Part shown: one piece after another, positions 9,015 through 16,824 of the stretch | Numbering within the stretch: the first letter of the stretch is position 1 | Layout: every line of letters starts with the position of its first letter | DNA from: Betaproteobacteria bacterium | Lineage (GTDB): Bacteria > Pseudomonadota > Gammaproteobacteria > Burkholderiales > Rhodocyclaceae | Assembly: GCA_016703785.1 (NCBI GenBank) | Contig: JADJBM010000014.1 | Span: forward strand, 106,878-170,877 | Reading direction: 5' to 3' | DNA length: 64,000 nucleotides | Position numbers and translations under genes: made by a program | Notes under the pieces: model-generated | The model's input: only the letters and a program-made list of their open reading frames with translations | Databases searched by the model: none | What the model was told of the DNA's origin: nothing

Positions 9015-9797
9015 ATGGCTACTAGTTTTACAATGCGCCGACGTACAGGGATGGCACTGCTATTGGCATTCTCCCTGCTGCTGGCCGGTTGCGCCGGCCT
9101 GACCCTGCAGGACCAGATCGCCGGCCTGATGAAGGAAGGCGAGCAGCTTTACTCGGAAAAGAAATACGACGAAGCGCTCGACAAGTTCGGCCAGGTCATC
9201 CTGAAGGACCCGCAATACTGGCAGGCGTATTTGTGGGCAGCACGCTCGTTCATCGCCAAAGGCAACTGGAAGGACGCCATCGCCAACAGCAAGAAGGCGT
9301 TCGAACTTTCCCCCAAGGGGCAGAACGTGATGCCAGTGTTTGCCGAGGCGCTGTTCGGCGGCGGATCGGATGCACTGAAGAATGGCCGCTTCGCAGAATC
9401 CATCAGCTACTTCGTCGAACTTCTCAAGCTCGAGCCCGGTAATGCCCGCGCCTGGCTCAACGTCGGCAAGGCCTATCTCGAACAGAAGCAGTTCCGCGAA
9501 GGGCTGGGCGCCCTGGTGCAAGGGCTGGCCACCGGCAGCAGCGCGGAACGTTCCGACCTGATCCGCGAACTGCTCCAGGGTGGGCTGCAGGCGTTCTCGA
9601 ACGGCAAGTACCGCGAGTCGATCGATCTGCTTGAAGAGTTTCTCAAGTACGACGCGAAGAATCTGCAGGCCTACATCAGCCTCGCCAAGGCCTTCTGGGA
9701 GTCGGGCGACCGAAGCGATGCGCTCAATACCTTCCGCAAGGTGCTGGAACTCGACCCGCGCCAGGAAGAGGCCCTGCGCTACCTGTTTCGCCGCTGA
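9015..9797 (+). CDS. TPR-repeat lipoprotein
   Basis: A 260-residue protein with a lipoprotein signal peptide ending in LLAGC (Cys26) and about five tetratricopeptide repeats to the C-terminus (for example EGEQLYSEKKYDEALDKFGQ and ALNTFRKVLELDP). GGGAGAG lies 4 bp before the ATG. TPR lipoproteins of this kind scaffold envelope complexes in the outer membrane or periplasm; no partner is evident. It ends 3 bp from the convergent M48 protease gene. Confidence 0.85.
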   Translation: MATSFTMRRRTGMALLLAFSLLLAGCAGLTLQDQIAGLMKEGEQLYSEKKYDEALDKFGQVILKDPQYWQAYLWAARSFIAKGNWKDAIANSKKAFELSPKGQNVMPVFAEALFGGGSDALKNGRFAESISYFVELLKLEPGNARAWLNVGKAYLEQKQFREGLGALVQGLATGSSAERSDLIRELLQGGLQAFSNGKYRESIDLLEEFLKYDAKNLQAYISLAKAFWESGDRSDALNTFRKVLELDPRQEEALRYLFRR

Positions 9798-9800
9798 GGC

Positions 9801-11279
9801 TTATTCGACGACTTTCACCAGTTGCCCGGGCGACGGCTCGCCGCCCGCGTAGACGCCGTTGATCAGGCGCAGCTCCCGTTCCGCGTTGCCAGACAGCGGC
9901 GACGTTCGCGCAAACTGGGAAAAACCGCTCCGCGGGTAGGGCACCGTCTTGAGCACCCAGGGGCGCGCCGCGGCGCTGTCCGGCCCGGTCAGTGCGCGGA
10001 ACGAGGCCTCGGCCTCCTTGAGCTGGCCGCGGGCGCGCTGCAGCGCCTGTGCATCCTTGGCGCCATAGATCAGCAGAAAATTCCGGCTGGCCGGTCCGGT
10101 CACCACCGTCACCTCGACGCCTTGCACCCGACCCTGCCGGTTCTTGCCCATGCCAGCGAAGTGCGTGGCAGGGAAACCGCCCAGCGCCAGTTTTTCCGTG
10201 CGGCCCTGCTCGGGCCTGAAGACGTTGCGGATGATGTCCTCATGCGTCTTACCCGCGTCGGGCGGCGCCACATGCACCAGCAGGCCGGCGTCGCCGGCGG
10301 CATTGATCAGCGCGACGACCTCCGGCGTGTTCTGCACTTTCCAGCCTGCCGGTGCCGTCAGCGCAATGCCCAGCGGCTCGTGGTAGAAATGCTGCCCGCG
10401 CGTGACGCCCTGCTCGCGGCTCTCGCCGAAGGTCATGCCGTCGATGGCCTTCAGGTAGCGGCTGCGGCCCTCGTCGTCGTACTTGCCCTTGTACTGACCG
10501 GCTATCTGCACGATGTCCTGCAGGCGCTTGTCGTTGCTCGGGTGCGAGGCCAGCCAGCCGGCCTGGGACGGCGGGCTCCGCCCTGCGGCGCGCGCCGTGT
10601 CGGCGGCGAACTGTTCCTGGCTCTTCAGCACGCGGATCACGTCGACCATGTTCTTCGGATCGTAATTGACCCGCGCCAGGTACTCGGCCCCCAGCTTGTC
10701 CGCCTGCGATTCCTGGTCGCGACTGTACGAGGCGATGTAGCCCGCCGCCGCGCCCTGGGAAAGCGAACCAGCCAGGTCCGTGGCGCCGGTGACGCCGCGG
10801 CTCTCCAGCACGGCACCCAGGATCGTCGCCGCAAGCACGCCCAGGCCCGCCGTCTGCTGGCGCGTGGCGCGCTGCGCGCCATGGCGGGCGGTGACGTGGC
10901 CGATCTCGTGGCCGATCACGCCGGCCAGGTCGGCCTCGCTTTCCAGGTAGGCCATGAGGCCGCGCGTCACGTAAACATAGCCTCCGGGCAAGGCGAAGGC
11001 GTTGATCTCCGGGCTGTCCAGCACCGTGAAATGCCAAGGCAGGTTCTTGCGGTGAGACTGACCGGCCAGCCGCTGGCCGATCTCGTTCACATAGGCCTGC
11101 AGTCGAGGGTTCGGGTAGGCGCCATATTCCTTCAGCACTTCCTCGTGCGCCTTGCGGCCTTCCGCAATTTCGCTGCGCTCGTCCATGACCGTTAGTTCCC
11201 TCTGGCCCGAGACCGGGTTTGTCACGGTGGCGCAGCCGGCCAGCAGGGCGGCGGCCAGGGCGATCGGCAGAAATCGCAT
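9801..11279 (-). CDS. M48-family zinc metalloprotease, lipoprotein
   Basis: A 492-residue protein with a lipobox LLAGC (Cys16). The zinc site HEIGH lies at residues 124-128, and the downstream glutamate motif ESQAD at 190-193 supplies the third ligand, both typical of M48 (Oma1/BepA/LoiP-like) proteases. Residues 270-492 form a C-terminal extension with no TPR pattern, unlike BepA. The family degrades misfolded envelope proteins in the periplasm. All catalytic residues are present. The substrate is unknown. Confidence 0.9.
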   Translation of the reverse strand: MRFLPIALAAALLAGCATVTNPVSGQRELTVMDERSEIAEGRKAHEEVLKEYGAYPNPRLQAYVNEIGQRLAGQSHRKNLPWHFTVLDSPEINAFALPGGYVYVTRGLMAYLESEADLAGVIGHEIGHVTARHGAQRATRQQTAGLGVLAATILGAVLESRGVTGATDLAGSLSQGAAAGYIASYSRDQESQADKLGAEYLARVNYDPKNMVDVIRVLKSQEQFAADTARAAGRSPPSQAGWLASHPSNDKRLQDIVQIAGQYKGKYDDEGRSRYLKAIDGMTFGESREQGVTRGQHFYHEPLGIALTAPAGWKVQNTPEVVALINAAGDAGLLVHVAPPDAGKTHEDIIRNVFRPEQGRTEKLALGGFPATHFAGMGKNRQGRVQGVEVTVVTGPASRNFLLIYGAKDAQALQRARGQLKEAEASFRALTGPDSAAARPWVLKTVPYPRSGFSQFARTSPLSGNAERELRLINGVYAGGEPSPGQLVKVVE

Positions 11280-11474
11280 TGCGTGTCTCCTTCAGTCCGG
11301 CAGGCAGCGTGGCGCGGCCCTCGCCATTCGGTGGATTCTAAACGCCATCGCAGGTCGGCCGGGAGATTATGAACCCGCTAGGGATATCACGGATCGCATG
11401 ATAAGGTGTGGCTTCCTCTATCCAAATATCATCAACCGGGCGGGCAGGCTCACTCGCCATGAACAGGAGACATC

Positions 11475-12327
11475 ATGGCAAACGGAAAACATGCAGGACT
11501 TCGCGTGCGGAAATATTTATGCTTTCCGGCGATAGTCGCTTCGATGCTCTTGCTGCAGGCCTGCAATGGCACCAGCACGGTTTTCACCATCAGCAAAATC
11601 GAACTGGGCAACACCGAGCGCCTCCCCAACCCCATTTGCGACTCGCGGGATCCGCAGGTTCAGCCGTCCTGCACACCCGAGCTGTACCAATCCCTGCTGT
11701 ATGCCCCAATGGACAAGACATCCCTAATCAATGTCTTTGGCGTGGGCACCTGCAGCGAAGTGATCGTCGATTACGGCGATGGGCCCAAGGAAACGTACCA
11801 GAACGTAACGTTTCGCGGCTCATGGCAACGGGTACACACCTACAGCGGCTGGCCCGGCCACAAGCTGATTCGCGTCACCGGATGCGGGATCGAGAGAACC
11901 CGGCAGATTCTGGTCGGGCACATACCGGATGGAAGAGCCACTTACGTACTGGGCTTTACGCCGAACACTTCGGTATGCAACTTCATCTCCAGCCCCAGCA
12001 GTCCGCCGCCACTGCGCAAAGGGACTGTCGTACGCATTGAAACCGATGGGAAAAAGATCAAGTACGGCCTCCCCGAATTCGATGCCAGCGGGGGACAACT
12101 CGCAAGTCACGCCGTCGGATTACCCCTTCCCGGGACACAAGGTGTTTTCCCTCGTCTATCGCGTCGGCGCAGCCCCGCCGGTTCAGGGCGAAGCCGGCCC
12201 GGTTGTGTTCAGGGTCGCCCAGACCGCACCCCTGGAAATCTGCGTCAACGATCACGCCAGCCTGCTCCGCGACAACAGAGGAAGCATAAGGCTGGAAATA
12301 ACGGTCAATGAAAGCAGCGCCGAATGA
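11475..12327 (+). pseudogene. Hypothetical lipoprotein with a frameshift
   Basis: Reads from ATG at 11475 with a lipobox LLLQAC (Cys30) and then a secreted, cysteine-containing domain. Protein-like sequence stops near a GGGGG run at 12090-12094 and continues in the +1 frame (PFPGHKVFSLVYRVG and LEICVNDHASLLRDN) to TGA at 12325-12327. Removing one G joins both parts into one product of about 283 residues. The break is a real disruption or a homopolymer sequencing error. I do not recognise the family. The G+C and codon use of the first part look lower than in neighbouring genes, a weak hint of acquisition. Confidence 0.6.
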
Positions 12328-12469
12328 TGCGTTCGCCGCCTGCCGGCAAACCTGCCAGCAATTGACTCGCCCCAGCACCGGCCTACAATCCCCCTGTACC
12401 CCACCTGCACGGCGGCGGCCATCGAGGCCGCCCGCTGCTGCCCGCGCTTACCGAACCCAGGAGAACAAG

Positions 12470-12631
12470 ATGACCCTCTGCCCCATCGCCATCGTCGCCG
12501 GCTGCCAGAAATGCCCGGCGCTCAAAATCTGTCCCCTGAAAGGCGTCATCGGCGACCACGCAAAGCCGGAAGAGAAACAAGCGAAACGGCCTGCCGGGAA
12601 AGCCAAGGGCGGCACGAAGAAAGGCCGCTAA
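12470..12631 (+). CDS. Small Cys-rich protein, 53 aa
   Basis: ATG at 12470 is preceded by AGGAG 6 bp upstream. The product has four cysteines in its first 21 residues (positions 4, 12, 15 and 21, pattern C-x7-C-x2-C-x5-C), then a basic Lys/Gly/Ala-rich tail. Four cysteines close together suggest metal or Fe-S binding, and the basic tail could bind nucleic acid or membrane; both are inference. It stands alone between a lipoprotein gene and the copper island. Confidence 0.6.
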   Translation: MTLCPIAIVAGCQKCPALKICPLKGVIGDHAKPEEKQAKRPAGKAKGGTKKGR

Positions 12632-12669
12632 TCGTTAGCCCGTGAAAAGTGCGGTCGGAAAGCCTCTTT

Positions 12670-12700
12670 CGCCGTCCTGCAGCGACTGACTTTTACTGCG
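12670..12700 (-). repeat. Dispersed repeat A, copy 2
   Basis: On the minus strand: CAGTAAAAGTCAGTC then GCTGCAGGACGGCG. It lies in the 86-bp gap between the small Cys-rich gene and the convergent DUF411 gene, and matches copies at 3464, 52657 and 57561. Confidence 0.7.
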
Positions 12701-12717
12701 TGGAAACCAATGTCGCC

Positions 12718-13161
12718 TCAGCGGATCTGCTCGTAAACCCGAGTTTTTCCGGCCCGATCGAAAGCGATCACGTCGAACGGGTCGCTATTCCCGGGGACGT
12801 CCATCCCCGGCGAGGCGGGCGGCATGCCGGGGGCCGCCAGCCCGCGCACGGCAGGCTTTTCGCTCAGCATGCGTTTGATCGTGGATGCCGGCACATGGCC
12901 TTCAATGACATAGTTGCCAACCTTGGCGGTATGGCAGGAAGCCAGTCGCGCCGGCACGCCGAGCCGGTTCTTCACCGTCTGCATGTCGCGCTCCGGCACC
13001 GTTTTCACCTTGAAGCCATTCGCCTCGAGATGCTCAGCCCACTTCCCGCAGCAGCCGCAATTCGGATCCTTGTGCATCACGACTTCGGGCAGCGGCTCGG
13101 CACTGGCGCCAATTGCCGACAACGCCAATAGCGCCGTCGCCAGAAATTTCGATGTTTTCAT
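12718..13161 (-). CDS. DUF411 metal-binding periplasmic protein
   Basis: A 147-residue secreted protein (signal peptide about 1-21) with the DUF411 hallmark NCGCC (Cys35, Cys37, Cys38) and a conserved SCHTA segment. The start MKTSKF at 13161 is chosen because GAGGGAG lies 5-6 bp upstream; a GTG 18 bp further out overlaps that site. DUF411 proteins occur in copper and silver resistance clusters and are thought to bind metal. It is the last gene of the minus-strand copper island. Confidence 0.88.
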   Translation of the reverse strand: MKTSKFLATALLALSAIGASAEPLPEVVMHKDPNCGCCGKWAEHLEANGFKVKTVPERDMQTVKNRLGVPARLASCHTAKVGNYVIEGHVPASTIKRMLSEKPAVRGLAAPGMPPASPGMDVPGNSDPFDVIAFDRAGKTRVYEQIR

Positions 13162-13171
13162 TTTCACTCCC

Positions 13172-13633
13172 TCAACCACGGCGATTTTTCAGCATTTCCC
13201 CACGTGCGCGCTGCACTTCCGGCGGCCAGCGACTCTGGATGTAGGACAGCACGGCGGCGATGTCGGCATCGCTCAGGATGCTGCCGAAGGCCGGCATGTC
13301 GCTCACGTAACCGGGCGGGCCGTACTTGCCGGGCACCAGCCCTTCCTTGGTGATGCCGAACAGCACTTCGTCGGGATGATGCCAGGTGTGGCCCGAGTCG
13401 TCATGCGGCGGCGCCGGCATGCGACCGTTGGGCAATCGCTGCCGCCAGTTGAACTGGCCCTGCAGGCTGGCGCCGTGGCAGGCGGCGCAGGAGGCCGCGT
13501 AAACCTCCTTGCCCCGCGCCACCTTGGCCGCGTCCTGCGGGTCGATGCCTGCCACGCCCGACTTCGGCCCGCAGCCTGCCAGCAACAGCAGGATCGCTCC
13601 GGACAGCATCGCGCCCCTGTATCTCATAGGCAT
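13172..13633 (-). CDS. c-type cytochrome lipoprotein
   Basis: A 153-residue monoheme cytochrome c with a lipobox LLAGC (Cys21), heme motif CAACH at residues 49-53, and probable axial Met113 in SDMPAFG. It would transfer electrons in the periplasm while anchored to a membrane by lipid. It is tightly packed between the DUF411 gene and the Met-rich gene, in a copper operon, and is one of two cytochromes c in this island. Confidence 0.9.
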   Translation of the reverse strand: MPMRYRGAMLSGAILLLLAGCGPKSGVAGIDPQDAAKVARGKEVYAASCAACHGASLQGQFNWRQRLPNGRMPAPPHDDSGHTWHHPDEVLFGITKEGLVPGKYGPPGYVSDMPAFGSILSDADIAAVLSYIQSRWPPEVQRARGEMLKNRRG

Positions 13634-13634
13634 C

Positions 13635-14303
13635 TCACTGGCCCATCATGCGGCCGCGCCAGCTCTGGCCCCAGTAGTCGCGTGCGGATTTGCGCTGCTC
13701 TGGCGTCAGCAGTTCCTCGATCTTGTTGTGCGCAGCGACGGTCGCCTCGATCATCTGGCGCCGCAGGTCGAAGACACGCTGGTAGGCGGCGCCGATCGCT
13801 GCCGGATCGCGCTTGTCGGCTTCGTAGAGATCGCGCAACTTGATCTGTTCGTCCATCGTCCGCCCCATCAACTCCCAGCGCTTGCGGCGCAGGTCGTCCT
13901 GGATACCGTTGGCCTTCTTGCGCTGGGCATCATCGAGGGTGATGCCGGGCAGCCCGTCACGCTGACCCATCATGCCGAAACCGTGATGGCCGCCACTCAT
14001 CATGCCTTGACCATAACCGCCACCCATCATGCCCTGCCCCATCATGCCCTGCCCCATCATGCCCTGCCCCATCATGCCTTGTCCGTAGCCGCCGCTCATC
14101 ATGCCGGGACCCATCTGACCCTGGCCGTACCCCCCCATCATCCCCGCACCCTGACCACCGCCCATCATCCCGGGTCCGTAACCGCCGCCCATCATCCCTG
14201 AGCCCATTGAACCCGGATAAGGTTCGGCAAGGGCAATGCCGGCAAGGCCTGCCCCAATCGTCAATGCCGCGAGAGTTCTTGTCCAACGCTTATTGTTTAG
14301 CAT
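13635..14303 (-). CDS. Met/Gly-rich Spy/CpxP-like periplasmic protein
   Basis: A 222-residue secreted protein. After the signal peptide, about 80 residues consist of Met-Met-Gly/Gln repeats with some His. The C-terminal helical part carries the LTPEQR motif typical of the Spy/CpxP/ZraP group. The start MLNNKRW at 14303 is preferred because GGAG lies 6 bp upstream; an earlier ATG abuts the ribosome site. Met-rich segments bind Cu(I) or Ag(I), and ZraP/Spy-like proteins act as periplasmic metal buffers or chaperones, so copper sequestration is likely. Confidence 0.85.
   Translation of the reverse strand: MLNNKRWTRTLAALTIGAGLAGIALAEPYPGSMGSGMMGGGYGPGMMGGGQGAGMMGGYGQGQMGPGMMSGGYGQGMMGQGMMGQGMMGQGMMGGGYGQGMMSGGHHGFGMMGQRDGLPGITLDDAQRKKANGIQDDLRRKRWELMGRTMDEQIKLRDLYEADKRDPAAIGAAYQRVFDLRRQMIEATVAAHNKIEELLTPEQRKSARDYWGQSWRGRMMGQ
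14025..14084 (-). repeat. Tandem 15-bp repeat, four units, inside the Met-rich gene
   Basis: Four consecutive 15-bp units beginning CATCATGCCCTGCCC, the fourth with base changes. On the coding strand each encodes the pentapeptide GQGMM. Near-identical units suggest recent slippage expansion of a metal-binding segment. Confidence 0.85.
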
Positions 14304-14413
14304 GTGCATCTCCTTTCACTCAAAAAAACCGGCAGCACGACCGGCATGCCGGCAGCACGAATCACGAGAGAACCAATGTGCTCTCGCGACAATAACTTCC
14401 ATCTTCGGCATCA
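14303..14413. other. Short gap with two inverted repeats
   Basis: Between the Rieske gene and the Met-rich gene. It holds a palindrome CCGGCATGCCGG near 14340 and a hairpin with arms CGAGAG and CTCTCG (14365-14395). These could be a processing or attenuator site inside the operon, or a promoter element for the Met-rich gene; no function is shown. Confidence 0.35.
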
Positions 14414-15025
14414 TCACCCTTGTCCGCCTGCCTCATCGGCGCCGATCAGCAGGCGGGTGTCCGATAGATATCTGTGTCTGGGAATTTCCAGGTTGAGCGG
14501 CGCGGGAACGTTCCTGAAGACACGCCCGGCGAAATCGAATTTCGAGCCGTGGCAAGGGCAGTAATAACCGCCGTGCCAATCCGGTCCGAGATCGGCCGGT
14601 GCTACGTCCTTGCGAAGAGTCGGAATGCAGCCAAGGTGCGTACACAGCGCCAGCGCGACCCAGTATTCCGGCTTGATAGAGCGCAGGTCATTGCGGCAGT
14701 ACTCCGGCTGCTGTTCCCGGACGGAACGCGGGTCCAGCAACCGTTCCGTGTCCTGTTGAAGACTTTCGATCATTTCCGGGGTGCGGCGCAGTACCCACAC
14801 CGGCTTCCCGCGCCACTCCACTGTCGCCAACTCGCCTGAAGCAAGCCGAGCCGCATCCACCTCAACCGGCGCACCAGCTGCGCGCGTGCGTTCGCTCGGC
14901 GCCATGCTCGCGACAAACGGGATGGCTGCTGCGACAACCGCCATGCCGCCGACAGCCGAGGTCGCCACAACCAGGCGGCGGCGCGTTGCGTCAAGCCCGT
15001 AACCTTCCTCGCCGTCATGCGCCAT
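14414..15025 (-). CDS. Rieske [2Fe-2S] protein (bc1-type iron-sulfur subunit), orphan
   Basis: A 203-residue protein with a twin-arginine-like N-terminus (RRRLVVATS), one membrane anchor, and a Rieske domain with both cluster boxes: CTHLGC and CPCHG. The start at 15025 has GAGGTGG about 5 bp upstream; a further ATG at 15052 has none. It resembles PetA of cytochrome bc1, but no petB or petC is beside it. It sits between a SHOCT protein and a Met-rich protein, in an island with two cytochromes c. An electron-transfer role linked to copper handling is possible but unproven. Confidence 0.9.
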   Translation of the reverse strand: MAHDGEEGYGLDATRRRLVVATSAVGGMAVVAAAIPFVASMAPSERTRAAGAPVEVDAARLASGELATVEWRGKPVWVLRRTPEMIESLQQDTERLLDPRSVREQQPEYCRNDLRSIKPEYWVALALCTHLGCIPTLRKDVAPADLGPDWHGGYYCPCHGSKFDFAGRVFRNVPAPLNLEIPRHRYLSDTRLLIGADEAGGQG

Positions 15026-15064
15026 GGTTGCCACCTCGTGTCCGCCAGTCATGCCGTGCCGCCG

Positions 15065-15316
15065 TCAGCTCGAGAGATCGCGTTTCTTCAGTTCGAACTC
15101 TTCGCGTTCGATTTCGCCACGGGCATAGCGTTCCTTGAGAATGTCGAGCGCCGCCCTTTCCTGCTGCCCCCCGGAAGAGGCCCCGCCACCCCCCCACATG
15201 CCGCGCACCAGCGCAACGATGGCGACGACAATCAAAATCCAGAACAAAGACATACCGATCATGCCGCCCCACCCCCAGCCGCCTTCCCACCCGTAGCCAC
15301 CCATATGCCCCCACAT
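15065..15316 (-). CDS. SHOCT-domain small membrane protein
   Basis: An 83-residue protein with a Gly/Trp-rich N-terminus (GGYGWEGGWGWGG), one transmembrane helix (about residues 20-40), and a C-terminal SHOCT motif (LDILKERYARGEIEREEF). ATG at 15316 is chosen because TTGGAG lies about 8 bp upstream. Proteins of this type are frequent in copper and silver clusters; their role is unknown. Confidence 0.85.
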   Translation of the reverse strand: MWGHMGGYGWEGGWGWGGMIGMSLFWILIVVAIVALVRGMWGGGGASSGGQQERAALDILKERYARGEIEREEFELKKRDLSS

Positions 15317-15438
15317 CGCTTCGCTCCAAGGAAAATGCGGAACCGCCTCACGACGCTCCACGCTTGTATGAATAAGGGACTGTCGTCATCAACGAGAGTT
15401 CCTCTTCGTCACCATGGATTTCCTCTGTCGTGGCCAAA

Positions 15439-15903
15439 TCAAGGTGGCGAAAACCCTTGCCGAATATGTCTCCGTACCAGCCACACGACGATCGGCGGAA
15501 TCAGCAGCCATTGGAGCAGGGGCAGCACGCCCGTACCCAGTACGGGAATGGTCGGCATCGTCTCCGCATATGCCCAGCGCCCCGAAACTCGTGTCGCCCA
15601 CCACTCGAGCACAACAGTCACGAGCAATCCTGCCGAGATAAAAGCCAGATAGGTTCTCGGCAGCGGTTGCGAAATCCAGTTTCGCGTCTGCTGCAAGCAC
15701 GCCGCTGCCCAGAAGGCTCCCAACAGGATGACGGCGTCACCTGCGGCCGCGCGCACGCACTGGATCACGCCATCCCAATGCGCGGCAGAAGGCATTCCGG
15801 CAAAGAACGGTATCTGCAGCAACTCCCAGGGCAGGTTCAGCAGGAAACCGAACAGCAGCACGTTCGGTTCCGGTTGCCGGAGAAATCCGGATGCGCTCGC
15901 CAT
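15439..15903 (-). CDS. Integral membrane protein, unknown, in copper island
   Basis: A 154-residue hydrophobic protein with about four transmembrane segments, conserved-looking aromatic and proline residues (NLPWELLQIPFF, VLEWWATRVSGRW), and a basic C-terminus. I do not recognise a named family. It is 8 bp from the methyltransferase-like gene and shares its strand, so it is probably in the same operon. Confidence 0.75.
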   Translation of the reverse strand: MASASGFLRQPEPNVLLFGFLLNLPWELLQIPFFAGMPSAAHWDGVIQCVRAAAGDAVILLGAFWAAACLQQTRNWISQPLPRTYLAFISAGLLVTVVLEWWATRVSGRWAYAETMPTIPVLGTGVLPLLQWLLIPPIVVWLVRRHIRQGFSPP

Positions 15904-15911
15904 GGCAGGAC

Positions 15912-16565
15912 TCAGTATTCGCTGCTCCCATGGGTTCTATCCCATTTTGGCAAGAAAGCGGGGGTGCGGTCCCGGTAGCGCACGTAGTCGCCGCCGAACG
16001 TCGCTTCCATATCACGCTCTTCGCGCTTTGCCAGGCGCCAATACATGAGCAGCAGGATCGGGAACATCACGAGCGTCACCAGCGTCGGCCACTGCAGCAG
16101 GAAGCCGAACATGATGAGGACAAAACCGAGGTATTGGGGATGCCTGATCCGGGCATAGGCGCCGTCAGTGGCCAGGAGGTGGGCTTTCTGCGCCTCATAC
16201 AACACCTTCCACGCCGCCGAAAGCAGCCAGAATCCGCCGAAGATGAACAGCGTACTCAGCAGGTGGAACGGGCCGAAGTGGGGATTCGATTTCCAGCCGA
16301 AAATCATTTCGAGCAGATGGCCAGAGTCGTGAGCGAGCCAATCGACGCCCGGAAAGTTGCTGCTCAGCCAGCCTGACAGCAGGAAGATGGTCAAGGGGAA
16401 GCCGTACATCTCCACAAACAGCGCCACGATGAAGGCCGAGAATACGCCAAAGGAGCGCCAGTCCCGCCGGCTTTGCGGCTTGGCGAAACTGAACGCGAAA
16501 ATGATGAAGATGAGCGAATTGATGAACACCAGGGACCACAGGCCGTAGGCGGGCACATCATTCAT
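15912..16565 (-). CDS. Isoprenylcysteine/phospholipid methyltransferase-like membrane protein
   Basis: A 217-residue membrane protein with about five transmembrane segments. The C-terminal part carries the SAM-binding pattern of the ICMT/PEMT group: RHPQYLG and later EERDMEATFGGDYVRYRD. Homologues act on lipid or prenyl substrates with S-adenosylmethionine, and they recur in bacterial heavy-metal clusters with unknown substrate. It overlaps the DUF2933 gene by 4 bp (ATGA), showing translational coupling. Confidence 0.85.
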   Translation of the reverse strand: MNDVPAYGLWSLVFINSLIFIIFAFSFAKPQSRRDWRSFGVFSAFIVALFVEMYGFPLTIFLLSGWLSSNFPGVDWLAHDSGHLLEMIFGWKSNPHFGPFHLLSTLFIFGGFWLLSAAWKVLYEAQKAHLLATDGAYARIRHPQYLGFVLIMFGFLLQWPTLVTLVMFPILLLMYWRLAKREERDMEATFGGDYVRYRDRTPAFLPKWDRTHGSSEY

Positions 16566-16810
16566 TTCCCGTCTCCTTCCGGCTTGTTACGAGGTTCGCC
16601 GCCGTGGCCGCCATGTCCCCGGTGGTGAAAGAAATGCATCACCGGGCAGGCCAATAGAAGCAGAAAAGGCAGCGCGCCGAGCAGGTGTGCCCGGTGCTCC
16701 GTGAAGAGGAAGAACGCGGCTATCGCGGCAAAAGCGAGAAATACCCACTTCGAGCGCGCCGCCGCCCGCGGAGGTCCGTGCCGATGCCCGGATTCGTGCG
16801 TCTCATTCAT
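16562..16810 (-). CDS. DUF2933 small membrane protein
   Basis: An 82-residue protein with two hydrophobic segments between a His-containing N-terminus (HESGHRHGPP) and a His/Gly-rich tail (HFFHHRGHGGHGG). This matches the DUF2933 pattern, common next to copper ATPases. The terminal His runs could bind metal. It lies 14 bp after copA and overlaps the next gene by 4 bp. Confidence 0.8.
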   Translation of the reverse strand: MNETHESGHRHGPPRAAARSKWVFLAFAAIAAFFLFTEHRAHLLGALPFLLLLACPVMHFFHHRGHGGHGGEPRNKPEGDGK

Positions 16811-16824
16811 GTCCCGCTCCCGAT

